A stretch of 64,000 nt of DNA from Streptomyces sp. NRRL F-5123 (GCF_000721495.1 NZ_JOHY01000010.1:101526-165525), one strand, 5' to 3'. Numbered from the stretch's first letter, positions 25,838 to 35,352 are shown. Notes: generated by a model from the sequence alone, not told the origin. Program-made: numbers and translations.

Positions 25838-27652
25838 TTACTTGCCGTGGTAGACGTACGGCCAGTAGACCGGCATGCAGCCCTCCTCGGCCCCGTTGAC
25901 CACCTGGGCGGACTTGGGGACGCCGCCCGCCTTGGGGGCGGTCTTGGCGAAGTCGGTGCCGGTGCGCCAGTCCGCGCCGATCGTCAGGGTGATGTGCTCG
26001 ACGTCCGGGGACGCCTTGACGTCGCTCACCGGGATCTTGAGGACGCCCGCGACCGCCGTCGCGTCGGCCTTCGCCTGGGCGCCGCCGCTCGCCGGGTAGA
26101 CGACGGTCGTCGCGGGGTTGGGCGCGGGCGTCTTGTCGAAGTCCGCCTGTGTGTAGCCCGCCGCCTTGAGCGCGTCGGCGATGTCACCCGCGCGGCCCGG
26201 AACGGCCTGACCGGTCGCCGCGTTGCCCGCCGTGCCGTTGACGACCGTGACGGCGACGGTCGCCGGCGCGCCCGCGGGCGGGCCCGAAGGCTTGGGCGAA
26301 CTCGTCGGCGAGGCGGTGGACTTGGGCTTGCCGTTGGGGTCCATCTCGGTGTCGTTGCGCAGCAGCGACCAGACGGTGTCGGCGTCCTTGGACGGGATGT
26401 AGTGGGCCTTGGGGGCTTCGGGGTCGGCGTCGTGCGGCATCGTCGCCATGGAGATGCGGTTCGGCGGCACGGTCTTGAGCTGCATCCCCAGGTCGTACAG
26501 CTTCTTCGGGGTGCCGATCTCCTCGGAGACGACGAAGGCCGACATCGCCGTCGTGGCGATGTCGTTGAGCTTGGCCGGGTTGCTGAAGAGGTTCTCGCCG
26601 CGCAGCTTCCGGATGAGCGAGTTCATGTACATGTGCTGGGCCTCGGCGCGGCCCGCGTCGTCCATGAAGGGGTGCCGGGCGCGCAGCCAGGCGAGCGCCA
26701 TCTCCGGGTCGGTGATGGTCTGCTTGCCTGCCTTCTTCAGCAGCAGGTGGGAGGTGCCGGGCGCGCTCGCCGTCGGGTGGTCGTAGACGGGCTTCTCCAC
26801 GCAGACGTCGACGCCGCCGACGACCCTGGCCATCTCCACCACGCCGTGGAAGCGGATCATCATCCAGTGGTCGATGTAGACCTTGGTGAGGTTCTGCACG
26901 GTCGCGAGTGTGCAGCCCGCGCCGCCGCGGGTGAGGGAGGCGTTGATGATGTCCTCCGTCGGCGCGTAGACGTGGTGCGTCTTCGGGTCGGTGCACTCCG
27001 GTATCTGCACCCGGGTGTCGCGCGGGATGCTCACGACCGACATGTTGCTGCGGTCCGCGGACAGGTGGGCGATCATGATGACGTCCGCGCGCTCGCCCTT
27101 GGCGTCCTTCGCGCCGCCGAGCTTGGCGTCCTCCGGGTCGTCGCGGTTGTCCGAGCCGATGATGAGGATGTTCATCGCGCTCGTGCCGTCGGCGTTGGCC
27201 TTCGCCTTGTGGACGGTGCTCTTGCCGCTGACGCGCTCGCCCTTCTGGATCTTGCTGGCGAGGTATTCGTAGTAGCCGAACGCCGCGCCCGCCGTGCCGA
27301 GTACGGCGACGCAGGTGCCGATCGCGGTCCACTTGAGGATCTTGCGGCGGCGGCCGACGGGCTTCTTCCGGCCCCGGCCCCGGGCGCCGCCGCGCCGGTG
27401 GCCGCCGCCGTGCTGGGGGCCTCCGTGCCGGCCGCCGCCGTGCTGGGGGCCTCCGTGCTGCGGACCGTCCTCGCCGCCGTCCCGGCCCGGCGGGGAGCCC
27501 CCGTGATGCCCCGCGCGGTGCCCGCCGGGCTCCGCGCGTCGCGGGCCGGGGACGCCGGGGGCGCCGGCGTCCGGGCCGGAGCCCGCTCCCGTACCCGTAC
27601 CCGTACCGCCGTCCGGCCAGAACCCGCCGCCCTCCGCCGTGCCGCCGTGCAT
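25838..27652 (-). CDS. LytR-CpsA-Psr (LCP) family wall-polymer ligase
   Basis: A 604-residue membrane protein. The first 110 residues are a Gly/His-rich cytoplasmic tail with a repeated GGPQHGGG unit, followed by one membrane helix around residues 108-128. The LCP domain follows: NILIIGSDNR, SIPRDTRVQIP with its conserved Arg/Asp, and LAWLRARH. The C-terminal 120 residues resemble the LytR_C domain. LCP enzymes transfer teichoic acid, arabinogalactan or other undecaprenyl-linked polymers onto peptidoglycan outside the membrane. The ATG at 27652 with GGGGGA upstream is preferred to a TTG two codons earlier. It stands alone. Confidence 0.93.
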   Translation of the reverse strand: MHGGTAEGGGFWPDGGTGTGTGAGSGPDAGAPGVPGPRRAEPGGHRAGHHGGSPPGRDGGEDGPQHGGPQHGGGRHGGPQHGGGHRRGGARGRGRKKPVGRRRKILKWTAIGTCVAVLGTAGAAFGYYEYLASKIQKGERVSGKSTVHKAKANADGTSAMNILIIGSDNRDDPEDAKLGGAKDAKGERADVIMIAHLSADRSNMSVVSIPRDTRVQIPECTDPKTHHVYAPTEDIINASLTRGGAGCTLATVQNLTKVYIDHWMMIRFHGVVEMARVVGGVDVCVEKPVYDHPTASAPGTSHLLLKKAGKQTITDPEMALAWLRARHPFMDDAGRAEAQHMYMNSLIRKLRGENLFSNPAKLNDIATTAMSAFVVSEEIGTPKKLYDLGMQLKTVPPNRISMATMPHDADPEAPKAHYIPSKDADTVWSLLRNDTEMDPNGKPKSTASPTSSPKPSGPPAGAPATVAVTVVNGTAGNAATGQAVPGRAGDIADALKAAGYTQADFDKTPAPNPATTVVYPASGGAQAKADATAVAGVLKIPVSDVKASPDVEHITLTIGADWRTGTDFAKTAPKAGGVPKSAQVVNGAEEGCMPVYWPYVYHGK

Positions 27653-27866
27653 CCGCAACCATCCCCCATGTCATGGGCGTTCGCCCGTGGCCCGGCCGGG
27701 CGGGACAGTCCGCCGACACCGCATCAGACGATCACGGTCGGCCGAAAGTTGTAGGGCACGCGATCACCGCCGCCCAACCCCGCCCGTTTCCGGACCTGTT
27801 GTGCCCATACGGTCCGCCGCACGCGGCCGCGCCCGCACCTCCTCGGCGCCGGTCCGGTCAGGGCCG

Positions 27867-27894
27867 TTGACATGGAACTCAACAGGCGTAGAGT
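27867..27894 (+). promoter_or_regulatory. Predicted promoter of the DHA2 efflux gene
   Basis: TTGACA (27867-27872) and TAGAGT (27889-27894) are separated by 16 bases, 40 bp before the efflux gene start. The promoter overlaps the first of two TetR-type inverted repeats, so repression by steric exclusion is expected. Not mapped; based on the consensus match. Confidence 0.6.
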
Positions 27895-27929
27895 TCTGCA
27901 CGGCAGAAGAACTCAACACGTGAGGAGTT
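27875..27929. promoter_or_regulatory. Two tandem TetR-type operators
   Basis: The inverted repeat AACTC-N10-GAGTT occurs twice, at 27876-27895 and 27910-27929, and both start AACTCAACA. The centres are 34 bp apart, about three helical turns. One overlaps the promoter and the other the ribosome site. The TetR gene directly after the efflux gene is the obvious candidate ligand-responsive repressor; binding is inferred. Confidence 0.65.
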
Positions 27930-27933
27930 AAGG

Positions 27934-29667
27934 ATGTCCGCCGCAACTCCCGCCGCCGGAGGCGCAGTGACCGCCACCGGCGGGCTGCTCGCCGCCAGGC
28001 GCGGCCACCGCGTGCTCGCGCTGGTGGTGGTCCTCTCGGCCGTCTTCATGCAGCTGCTCGACACCACGATCGTCACGGTCGCGATCCCGTCCATCCAGGA
28101 CGACCTCGGCGCCGGCTTCGGCACCGTTCAGCTCGTGCTGGCCGGCTACAGCCTCACCTTCGCCTGCACCCTCGTCACCGGCGGCCGGCTCGGCGACAGC
28201 CACGGCAGGCGCCGCCTCTTCCTCACCGGGATGCTCGGCTTCGTCCTCACCTCCGCGCTGTGCGGCGCGGCGCCGGACGCCACCACCCTCGTCGTCGCAC
28301 GGCTCGTCCAGGGCATGTGCTCGGGCCTGATGTTCCCGCAGGTCCTGGCCATCATCCAGAGCCTCTACGACGAGCGGAGCCGCCCGAAGGCACTCGGCGC
28401 GTACGGCGCCTCCATCGGCCTGGCGACCATCTCGGGCCCCGTCCTCGGCGGCGCCCTCATCGCTGCCGACGTCCTCGGCACGGGCTGGCGCGCGATCTTC
28501 TACCTCAACCTGCCCATCGGCGCCCTCGCCCTCGCCGGCGCGCTGCGCATCCTCCCCGAGACGTACGGCGACCGCGGGCGCCGCCTCGATCTGACGGGCG
28601 CGCTGCTGGTGACCGGCGGGCTCTTCCTACTGGTGCTGCCGCTCGTCGTGGGCCGCGACCAGGGGTGGCCGGTCTGGGCGTGGGTGCTGCTCGCGCTGAG
28701 CGTGCCCGTGCTCGGCGCCTTCGTGGCGCAGCAGCGGCGGCTGGGGCGGCGCGCGGACGCCGACCCGCTGATCCGGCCGGGCCTCTTCGCCCGCCGCTCC
28801 TTCAGCGTGGGCCTGGCCGTCAACCTGGTCTTCTTCGCCGGGATCCCGAGCTTCTTCTTCCTCTTCATCCTCACCCTCCAGGCAGGCTTCGGCTACAGCG
28901 CGGTCGGCGCGGGCACGGTCACGCTCGGCTTCGCCGTCTTCGTCGCCCTCGCCTCCGCCCGCTCCAGCGCGGTGGTCCGCCGCCTCGGCACCCGTACGCT
29001 CTCGCTCGGCACCGCGCTGCTGGTCGCCGGCATGACCGGCGTGCTGCTCACCCTGCACGCCGCCGGCACCGGCCTGCACGGCTACCAGCTGCTGCCCTCG
29101 CTGGCGGTGGCCGGCATCGGCGCCGGGCTCTTCCTCGCACCCGTCACCGGCGTCATCACCGCCGGGCTGCCGCAGCGCGACGCCGGATCGGCCTCGGGCG
29201 TGCTGGCCACCGCGCAGCAGGTCGGCGCGGCGCTCGGCATCGCGGTGGCGGGCGTGATCTTCTTCGGCCTGCTCGGCGGCAACGCGCAGCGCTCGGTCGA
29301 CGCGGTCACCCCGGCCCTGCGCGAGCAGCTCACCGCGGCCCACCTCACCGCGGGCCAGCAGCACGACGTCCTGGCCGGCTTCACCGCCTGCTTCACCGAC
29401 CGCGCCCACGCCACCGACCCCGCGGCCACCCCCGCGAGCTGCGCCCGGATGAGCAGCCGGGCGGCCGCCGCCCCCGCGGACGTAAGGGCGGCGGTCCAGC
29501 GGGCCGTCGTCGCCGAGGCCCTCCCGCAGGCCCGGCGGCACGACTTCAGCCGCACCCTGCAGCAGGCACTGGGCTGGCAGGTGGGCGTCTTCGCCCTCTC
29601 CTTCCTGCTGGTGGCGGCGCTGCCGCGGGTACGCGGCGGGGACGTCAGCACCCTCCCGGCGGCATGA
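27934..29667 (+). CDS. MFS drug efflux transporter, DHA2 family (EmrB/QacA-like)
   Basis: A 577-residue, 14-helix proton antiporter. It has LLDTTIVTVAIPSIQ in helix 1 (motif D1), motif A as GGRLGDSHGRRR, and motif C-like ISGPVLGG in helix 5. It pumps drug-like compounds out of the cell; the natural substrate is unknown. The ATG at 27934 follows GAGGAG. The upstream region has a promoter and two matching operators, and a TetR gene follows on the same strand, giving a typical self-contained, inducible efflux unit. The extracytoplasmic loop near residues 465-520 is long and contains two Cys, as in several actinomycete EmrB homologues. Confidence 0.93.
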   Translation: MSAATPAAGGAVTATGGLLAARRGHRVLALVVVLSAVFMQLLDTTIVTVAIPSIQDDLGAGFGTVQLVLAGYSLTFACTLVTGGRLGDSHGRRRLFLTGMLGFVLTSALCGAAPDATTLVVARLVQGMCSGLMFPQVLAIIQSLYDERSRPKALGAYGASIGLATISGPVLGGALIAADVLGTGWRAIFYLNLPIGALALAGALRILPETYGDRGRRLDLTGALLVTGGLFLLVLPLVVGRDQGWPVWAWVLLALSVPVLGAFVAQQRRLGRRADADPLIRPGLFARRSFSVGLAVNLVFFAGIPSFFFLFILTLQAGFGYSAVGAGTVTLGFAVFVALASARSSAVVRRLGTRTLSLGTALLVAGMTGVLLTLHAAGTGLHGYQLLPSLAVAGIGAGLFLAPVTGVITAGLPQRDAGSASGVLATAQQVGAALGIAVAGVIFFGLLGGNAQRSVDAVTPALREQLTAAHLTAGQQHDVLAGFTACFTDRAHATDPAATPASCARMSSRAAAAPADVRAAVQRAVVAEALPQARRHDFSRTLQQALGWQVGVFALSFLLVAALPRVRGGDVSTLPAA

Positions 29668-29842
29668 CCTCCGGCCGGCCGGGCTATGGGCCGCGCGCCC
29701 GTACCCGGCGTTCCGCCCCGGAAGGCGCGGCGGTGACGGCGGTGGCGGGCCCGGCGCCGGCGAAGGGGACGGCGGTGACGGCCCGGGACGTCCCGGAGGG
29801 CGCCGCGGCGGCCGGGGACCGGAAGGGCGGGGAAGCCCCGCC

Positions 29843-29848
29843 TATACT
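29843..29848 (+). promoter_or_regulatory. Candidate -10 box of a leaderless TetR promoter
   Basis: TATACT is followed after seven bases by the GTG at 29856, the spacing expected when transcription begins at the start codon. No convincing -35 box is visible 17-18 bases upstream. It supports, but does not prove, the shorter TetR start. Confidence 0.4.
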
Positions 29849-29855
29849 TCCGGCT

Positions 29856-30476
29856 GTGCCCCCCTCCGCCCCGCAGCCCCCGGCCCGCCGCCGGGGAGGC
29901 CGCCGCGGGGGCGACGCCGACACCCGCGGGGACATCCTGCGGGCCGCGCGCGAGCAGTTCGCCCAGGGCTACGAGGCGACGAGCGTACGCGCCGTCGCGC
30001 GCGCGGCGGACGTCGACCCGTCGCTGATCGTGCAGTATTTCGGCGGCAAGGACGGCCTGTTCAAGGCGGTGCTCGACGAGGCCGTGCAGCCGCACGAGGG
30101 CGTGGGCCGCGTACTGGCCGCGGGCGGTGAGGGCGCCGGCGGGCCCGACCTCGGGCACGGGCTCGCCGCGTACTTCTTCGGCATCTGGGAGGACCCGGCC
30201 CGCCGCCACCCCTTCCAGGCGATGCTCGTCTCGGCCGCCTCCAACGAGGCCGCCGCGACCGTGCTGCGCGACTTCGTACGGGGCGAGGTCATCGCCCGCG
30301 TCGGCGCGATGCTCGACGGCGACGACGCGGAACTGCGCGCGGAACTCGCCGGTTCGCACCTCATCGGCGCCGCCCTCGTGCGCTACGTCTACCGCATCCC
30401 GCCGCTGTGCGACGCCCCGCTGGACGACGTCGTCGCCCGCATCGGCCGCGCCGTGCGGGGCTACCTGACCGGCTGA
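29856..30476 (+). CDS. TetR-family repressor, likely controls the adjacent efflux gene
   Basis: A 206-residue TetR regulator. The helix-turn-helix is in ATSVRAVARAADVDPSLIVQYFGGKDGLF. The C-terminal part resembles TetR_C_17-type domains. The start is uncertain. GTG at 29856 gives a normal length and lies seven bases after a TATACT box, suggesting a leaderless transcript. An ATG at 29664 overlapping the efflux stop would add 64 low-complexity residues. The gene follows the DHA2 pump, and two inverted repeats in front of that pump are its probable targets. Confidence 0.87.
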   Translation: MPPSAPQPPARRRGGRRGGDADTRGDILRAAREQFAQGYEATSVRAVARAADVDPSLIVQYFGGKDGLFKAVLDEAVQPHEGVGRVLAAGGEGAGGPDLGHGLAAYFFGIWEDPARRHPFQAMLVSAASNEAAATVLRDFVRGEVIARVGAMLDGDDAELRAELAGSHLIGAALVRYVYRIPPLCDAPLDDVVARIGRAVRGYLTG

Positions 30477-30670
30477 CCCCGCACCCGCCGGGCCCGTCGA
30501 CGTAGCAGCCGTTCCCGCGCCGGGGTGCTCGACGTCGTCCGGTCAGGCCTGCTCGCGGGCCACCCGCCGGGGCGCGTCGCGCGGGACGCGCGGGCGTCGG
30601 CGGGGGCGGCCCCGGACGCGCTCGAACGGGGCTCCGCCCGAGGGGCGTCGGCGCCCGCGGTGTACCCGGC

Positions 30671-31921
30671 TCAGCCCCGCCCGTGCTTCAGCCGGCGTGC
30701 CGCGCTGCGCAGGGTGCGGGCGGGGGTGCGGGTCACCGAGTGGCGGACGCGGGCGGTCTGGCGCTTCCAGGCGCGGGAGCGGCGCGAGGCGGCGAGGTCG
30801 GCGAAGAGGGCCTCGTACGCGGCGACGGCACGGTCGGGGTCGTAGCGGTGCGCGGAGGCGAGGGCGGCCTCGCCCATCCGGCGCCGGGCCGGCTCGTCGG
30901 CGACGAGCTCCAGCAGCGCGGCGGCCAGCGCGTCCCGGTCGCCCTTGGGCACCAGGCGGCCGTCGACCCCGTCGGTGATGATCTCGGCGGGGCCGAGCGG
31001 GCAGTCGGTGGAGACGACCGGCACACCGCAGCGCATCGCCTCGACGAGCGTCATGCCGAAGGACTCCGCGTCCGAGGCGGACGCGACGATCGACGCCTTC
31101 GCGAACTCCCCCTCGATCGGCGAGACGACACCCATCAGCACCGCCCGGCCGTTCAGCCCGCGGTCGTCGATGAACTGCTGGATGGCGGCCTTCTCCGGGC
31201 CGACGCCGTAGATCCGCAGCGTCCAGTCCGGGTATTTGGCGGCGACGTCGCCGAACGCGTCGATGAGCAGGTCGTACCGCTTGCCGCGCGCCAGCCGCCC
31301 GGCGGCGGCGATGACCTTGGCCGTGCCGTCCGCCGGTGAAGTGCCGATGTCGGGCACCGAGTTGGGGATCGCCAGAACGCGCAGGCCGGGCAGGCTCATC
31401 CGCGCCCGGTACATGGCGGCGTCCGCCTCGGTGATGGTGACCAGCGCGTCCAACCGCCGGTAGAAACGGGCGAACTGGCCGCGCAGCCTGGCGCCGTGGC
31501 TGTCGTACGTCAGGTGCTCCTGGGCGATCCGCAGGGCAGTGGGCGGGCCGAAGCGCGAGAGGTAGACGTTGATACCGGGCCGGGTGCCGATGATGACGTC
31601 GGCGTCGCACTCCCGCAGGTACTCCTCGACCCGCTGGTCGATGAGCCGGCTGTACTGGGCCAGCCGCTTCTCGGCGGGCGGGAAGGCGGTCGACGGCTCC
31701 GCCGTCAGCGGGTGGGCCCGGTCGTCGGACCCCGGCCGCGCGTCCACCAGCGGCACGACCGTCAGTCGCGGATCTATCTCGAACTCCGGCTCCGTGCGGT
31801 GCCGCCGCACGGACACGATCGTCACCGCGTGCCGCTCCGCCAGCGCCACGGCGAGATTGAGCGTCGTCCGGTTCGTGCCGCCGAGCCCGTAGAGGTCATG
31901 AATCAGGAATGTGATCTTCAT
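30671..31921 (-). CDS. Glycosyltransferase family 4
   Basis: A 416-residue GT-B glycosyltransferase. The N-terminus MKITFLIHDLYGLGGTNR is typical. The donor-binding C-terminal domain has AAGRLARGKRYDLLIDAF, then the ESFGMTLVEAMRCGVPVV motif with the conserved Glu pair that contacts the nucleotide sugar. The tail is Arg/Lys-rich and may bind the membrane. It probably adds a sugar to a cell-wall or exopolysaccharide lipid carrier. The ATG at 31921 sits before the first beta strand and has GGGGGAG upstream; the longer frame to 31999 is not convincing. It has no obvious operon partners here. Confidence 0.88.
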   Translation of the reverse strand: MKITFLIHDLYGLGGTNRTTLNLAVALAERHAVTIVSVRRHRTEPEFEIDPRLTVVPLVDARPGSDDRAHPLTAEPSTAFPPAEKRLAQYSRLIDQRVEEYLRECDADVIIGTRPGINVYLSRFGPPTALRIAQEHLTYDSHGARLRGQFARFYRRLDALVTITEADAAMYRARMSLPGLRVLAIPNSVPDIGTSPADGTAKVIAAAGRLARGKRYDLLIDAFGDVAAKYPDWTLRIYGVGPEKAAIQQFIDDRGLNGRAVLMGVVSPIEGEFAKASIVASASDAESFGMTLVEAMRCGVPVVSTDCPLGPAEIITDGVDGRLVPKGDRDALAAALLELVADEPARRRMGEAALASAHRYDPDRAVAAYEALFADLAASRRSRAWKRQTARVRHSVTRTPARTLRSAARRLKHGRG

Positions 31922-32080
31922 GTCTGCCGCTCCCCCGCGTCCCGCGCCTGGGTCCACCATGTGACCCACGAACCTAGGCAAAAGCTGTGCAAAAGCCAAA
32001 CGCGAGCTGAACGACGGGCGTGCTGCCGGTGCGCGGCAGGGCTGTGACCGGCGGGGGGACGTGTCGCGGACGCGCGGCCG

Positions 32081-33388
32081 TCAGCTGTCGGGCGTCGTGG
32101 GGGCCCAGGACTCACCGTCGTAGAAGTAGGCCGGGTCGCCCTTGAGGCCGAGGGTGCGGAAGGGGTGGCCGTGGTCGTCGACGGTGAGCTTGCCGGAGTG
32201 GTCGCCGCTGCTCCAGGCCAGTTCCAGGTACCAGCTGACGTCACGATCGGCGGTGCTCGCGTCCACGTCCAGGACCTGGGGGTCGGTCGCGGAGATCCGG
32301 TACGGGAATCTGCTGAGGGTCACCGTCGTGCCGTCGGCGGCGAGGCCCCGGACCGGGGTCGTACGCGGGGCCGGCGCATCGAGGTCCACCGCGAAGTTCG
32401 CAGGGTCGAGGGGGCCGCCGCAGCCGGAGCCGGGCGTGTAGACGTTGCCCTTCCGGGCCGGCTTGCTGCTCACGACGTGGACGTAGAGGGCGTGCAGCAC
32501 GATCGGCTGCGTCGCCCCGGTCTGCGCGGTCAGCTCCAGCCGCAGGTGCCCCGCCGGAACGCCGCCCAGTGCGGCCGCCCACGCGTTCGTCTGCTCCAGC
32601 GACGGCGGCGGGGGCACCTTGCCGGGCTGCTGCGGCATCCGGAACCACGCCCCGCACTGCGCGTTCCAGTTGTCGGCCATCACGTCGACCGCGAAGGGCG
32701 CCGGGCCGGTGTACGGGGCGGGGGCCGTCGTGGTGGGCGTCGCCGCCGTGGGGGTCGCGGACGCGGACGCCGGGGACGCCGGGGACGTCGCGGCCGGGGC
32801 GGAGGTCGGGGGCGGGGCGGCCGCGGTACGGCTGTGCGTCGCCGGGAGCGGGGAGGCCGGGCCGGCGTCGCGGCCGCCGTCGCCCCGGCCGTTCAGCGCG
32901 ACCGGCAGCGTGGCGACGGCGGCGATCGCCGCGACCGCGCCCAGGACGAGCAGGGTGCGGCGGACCCGCGGCGACCTGCCCGCTGCGGCGCCTGGCCCGG
33001 CGGTGACGTCGGGCCCGGCGACCGGCGCCTCCGCCTGCTCCTCCGCCGCCCCCTCCGTCTGCTCCCCCACGGGCTCCCCCACCGGCTCCGCGGCAGGCTC
33101 CGTCAAAGCCGCGGGCCGCGCCTCCCCCGGTCGGTCGGTTTCGCGGCGTGTTGCGTCCGCGAGCACCCAGCAGCGGTGGAGTGTGAGCAGTTCCTCGGGC
33201 GTCGCGCCGCAGAGCCGGGCGAAACGCTCGACCGGGGCGTAGTCCGCGGGTACGGCGGCGCCGTTGCAGTAGCGGTGCAGGGTGGAGGTGCTGAGGTGCA
33301 GCCGGGTGGCGAGCTGGCCGTAACTGCGCCCCGAGCGTTCCTTCAGCTCGCGCAGCCGCCGCGCGAATTCCTCGACGTGCGTGGTCAT
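32081..33388 (-). CDS. Transmembrane XRE-type helix-turn-helix protein
   Basis: A 435-residue protein. An N-terminal XRE helix-turn-helix (about residues 15-75: RSGRSYGQLATRLHLSTSTL) is followed by a charged linker. One membrane helix lies near residues 140-165, followed by a Ser/Pro/Thr-rich stretch and an extracytoplasmic domain of about 200 residues with two Cys. This layout, a DNA-binding head with an outside sensor, is common in streptomycetes; the signal and targets are unknown. The ATG at 33388 has GGGGAGGG seven bases upstream. It is divergent from the DUF4232 lipoprotein, 173 bp away. Confidence 0.82.
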   Translation of the reverse strand: MTTHVEEFARRLRELKERSGRSYGQLATRLHLSTSTLHRYCNGAAVPADYAPVERFARLCGATPEELLTLHRCWVLADATRRETDRPGEARPAALTEPAAEPVGEPVGEQTEGAAEEQAEAPVAGPDVTAGPGAAAGRSPRVRRTLLVLGAVAAIAAVATLPVALNGRGDGGRDAGPASPLPATHSRTAAAPPPTSAPAATSPASPASASATPTAATPTTTAPAPYTGPAPFAVDVMADNWNAQCGAWFRMPQQPGKVPPPPSLEQTNAWAAALGGVPAGHLRLELTAQTGATQPIVLHALYVHVVSSKPARKGNVYTPGSGCGGPLDPANFAVDLDAPAPRTTPVRGLAADGTTVTLSRFPYRISATDPQVLDVDASTADRDVSWYLELAWSSGDHSGKLTVDDHGHPFRTLGLKGDPAYFYDGESWAPTTPDS

Positions 33389-33561
33389 TCCCCAGCCCTC
33401 CCCGTCCCGGAACGGCGTTCCAGGTGGGGACATCATCGCAGCTCAGAGGGGCTGGAACGTCCCAGCGTCCCGGACTGTCGCGAGATTGTGGCGTACGGGA
33501 CGGACCACGTCCGACGGTGGTGAGGCAAGCCAGTCAGCGATCCACACGAAGGGCGGCCACC

Positions 33562-34377
33562 ATGCCGACGAAGCCCGCTTTCCTGTCCGTTGTGTCTCTC
33601 ACGTCCTTCACGTCGCTCGCCTCCGCCGCGGTCCTCGGCCTCGGCGTCCTCACCCTCACGGCGTGCCAGTCGGACGACACCGGCGCGGCCCCCTCCACGA
33701 CGTCGTCGAGCCCCGCCGCCCCGGCCGCGGGCACGAGCGGCACGCCCACCGCGTCCACGGCCCCGGCCGCCCCGGCGTCCGCGAGCCCCGGCGAGGGCGA
33801 CGGCAGGAGCAGCACCTCGAAGGGCGGCGGCTCGAAGACCGGCACCCCGCGGAGCGGGACCTCGAAGGGCGGCGGGTCGAAGGGCGGCGGTGACGCGACG
33901 AGCGACAGCTACGCGTTCACCCACCCCTGCACACCGCAGCAGCTCTCGGTGCACGTGACGGGCCGCTCGGGCGCACCGTCCCAGCGGGTCATCGCGGTGC
34001 GCAACACCGGGCAGCGCTCCTGCGGCCTGAGCTACTACCCGCTCGTCCACCTCGACAACGCGAAGGCCCCGAACGGCGAGAGGGCCGTCCACCCGATGAT
34101 CCCCAGCGGCCTCGGCGGCGCCCCGGCGTTCCCGGTGTACGCGGGCGCCACCGCCTACGCCGTCATCGACCTCGACCCGAGCGGCGCGACCACCGGCACC
34201 GTCCCCGGCATCGACGAGCTGAACGTCCTCCCGGACGGCGACCACATGCCCAACGCCGCCACCCTCGGCTTCCCCCTCCCCGCCGCCACTCCCGTCCTCC
34301 ACCCCAAGCTCGGCCTCTACCGCACCACCGTCGCTGACGCCGTCTCCTCCATGCGGTCCGCCGACTACCAGTCCTGA
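33562..34377 (+). CDS. DUF4232 lipoprotein
   Basis: A 271-residue exported lipoprotein. The N-terminal signal ends in the lipobox LTAC. A Ser/Thr/Pro/Ala spacer and Gly-Gly-Gly-Ser-Lys repeats precede a DUF4232 domain (about residues 115-260), whose typical features are HPCTPQQLSVH and RVIAVRNTGQRSCGLSYYP. The domain binds no known ligand. The ATG at 33562 begins the signal sequence; the upstream frame is spurious. It is divergent from the XRE membrane protein, and the two may be co-regulated. It would sit on the outer face of the membrane. Confidence 0.85.
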   Translation: MPTKPAFLSVVSLTSFTSLASAAVLGLGVLTLTACQSDDTGAAPSTTSSSPAAPAAGTSGTPTASTAPAAPASASPGEGDGRSSTSKGGGSKTGTPRSGTSKGGGSKGGGDATSDSYAFTHPCTPQQLSVHVTGRSGAPSQRVIAVRNTGQRSCGLSYYPLVHLDNAKAPNGERAVHPMIPSGLGGAPAFPVYAGATAYAVIDLDPSGATTGTVPGIDELNVLPDGDHMPNAATLGFPLPAATPVLHPKLGLYRTTVADAVSSMRSADYQS

Positions 34378-34539
34378 CCCGCCGCGGCCCGGCCGGGCAG
34401 CCCCGCCCCGCGGGGAGTACCACCGCCGGGGTGGGGTTTTCTGTAGGGCGGGATCCGGATACTGGCTGCATGTCCGCCGCCTCCGCGGATCCGTAGCGTC
34501 GTCGGTGTCGGAAGATACGGACGGCGGAGGGACGGGGAC

Positions 34540-35352
34540 GTGGACGGCAGGACGGGCAGGACGGCCGGCGCGGTCAGCGCGGGCACGGGCGCCGGGGAGG
34601 CGCTGCGGATGGTGGACGTGGTCAAGGTCTACGGGGGCGGGAAGGACGTCGTCGCACTGGACGGGGTGTCGCTCGCGCTCGGGACGGGGACGTTCACGGC
34701 GGTCATGGGGCCGTCCGGGTCGGGGAAGAGCACGCTGCTGCAGTGCGCTGCGGGGCTGGACCGGCCGACGGCCGGGCGGGTGCTGGTCGGCGGGGTGGAG
34801 CTGCCGGGGGGCGGCGAGTCGGAGCTGACGCGCTTCCGGCGGTCGCGGATCGGGTTCGTCTTCCAGCACTACAACCTCGTGCCGTACCTCACCGTGCGGC
34901 AGAACGTGCTGCTGCCGCAGTCGCTCGCCGGGCGGCGCGGGCGGCGGGCCGGGGCGGAGGCGGCGGCGGTGCTGGAGCGGCTGGGCGTCGCGAACCTGGC
35001 GGAGCGGCGGCCCGCGGAGCTGTCGGGCGGGCAGCAGCAGCGGGTGGCGATCGCCCGGGCGCTGGCGACCCGGCCCGCGGTGCTGTTCGCGGACGAGCCG
35101 ACCGGCGCGCTGGACACGGCGAGCAGCCGGCAGGTGCTGGCGCTGCTGCGGGAGAGCGCGGACGCCTTCGGGCAGACGGTCGTCATGGTCACGCACGACC
35201 CGGTGGCGGCGGCCTTCGCCGACACCGTCCTCTTCCTGGCCGACGGCCGGCTGGTCGACGAGCTGCGGTCCCCGGACGCGGCGGAGACCGCGCGCCGGAT
35301 GGCCGCCCTGGACGGCGCCACCGCCACCGCCTTCCGGAAGGAGGCCGCGTGA
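34540..35352 (+). CDS. ABC transporter ATP-binding protein (MacB/LolD-like)
   Basis: A 270-residue ATPase. Walker A is GPSGSGKST (residues 57-65), the signature is LSGGQQQRVAIARAL, and Walker B is VLFADEPTGALD. This set is typical of the MacB/LolD/FtsE branch that drives FtsX-like permeases. The GTG start at 34540 has GGAGG upstream. Its stop overlaps the permease start (TGATG), implying coupling. A sensor kinase and response regulator follow, so the transporter is probably made in response to a membrane or antibiotic signal. Confidence 0.93.
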   Translation: MDGRTGRTAGAVSAGTGAGEALRMVDVVKVYGGGKDVVALDGVSLALGTGTFTAVMGPSGSGKSTLLQCAAGLDRPTAGRVLVGGVELPGGGESELTRFRRSRIGFVFQHYNLVPYLTVRQNVLLPQSLAGRRGRRAGAEAAAVLERLGVANLAERRPAELSGGQQQRVAIARALATRPAVLFADEPTGALDTASSRQVLALLRESADAFGQTVVMVTHDPVAAAFADTVLFLADGRLVDELRSPDAAETARRMAALDGATATAFRKEAA

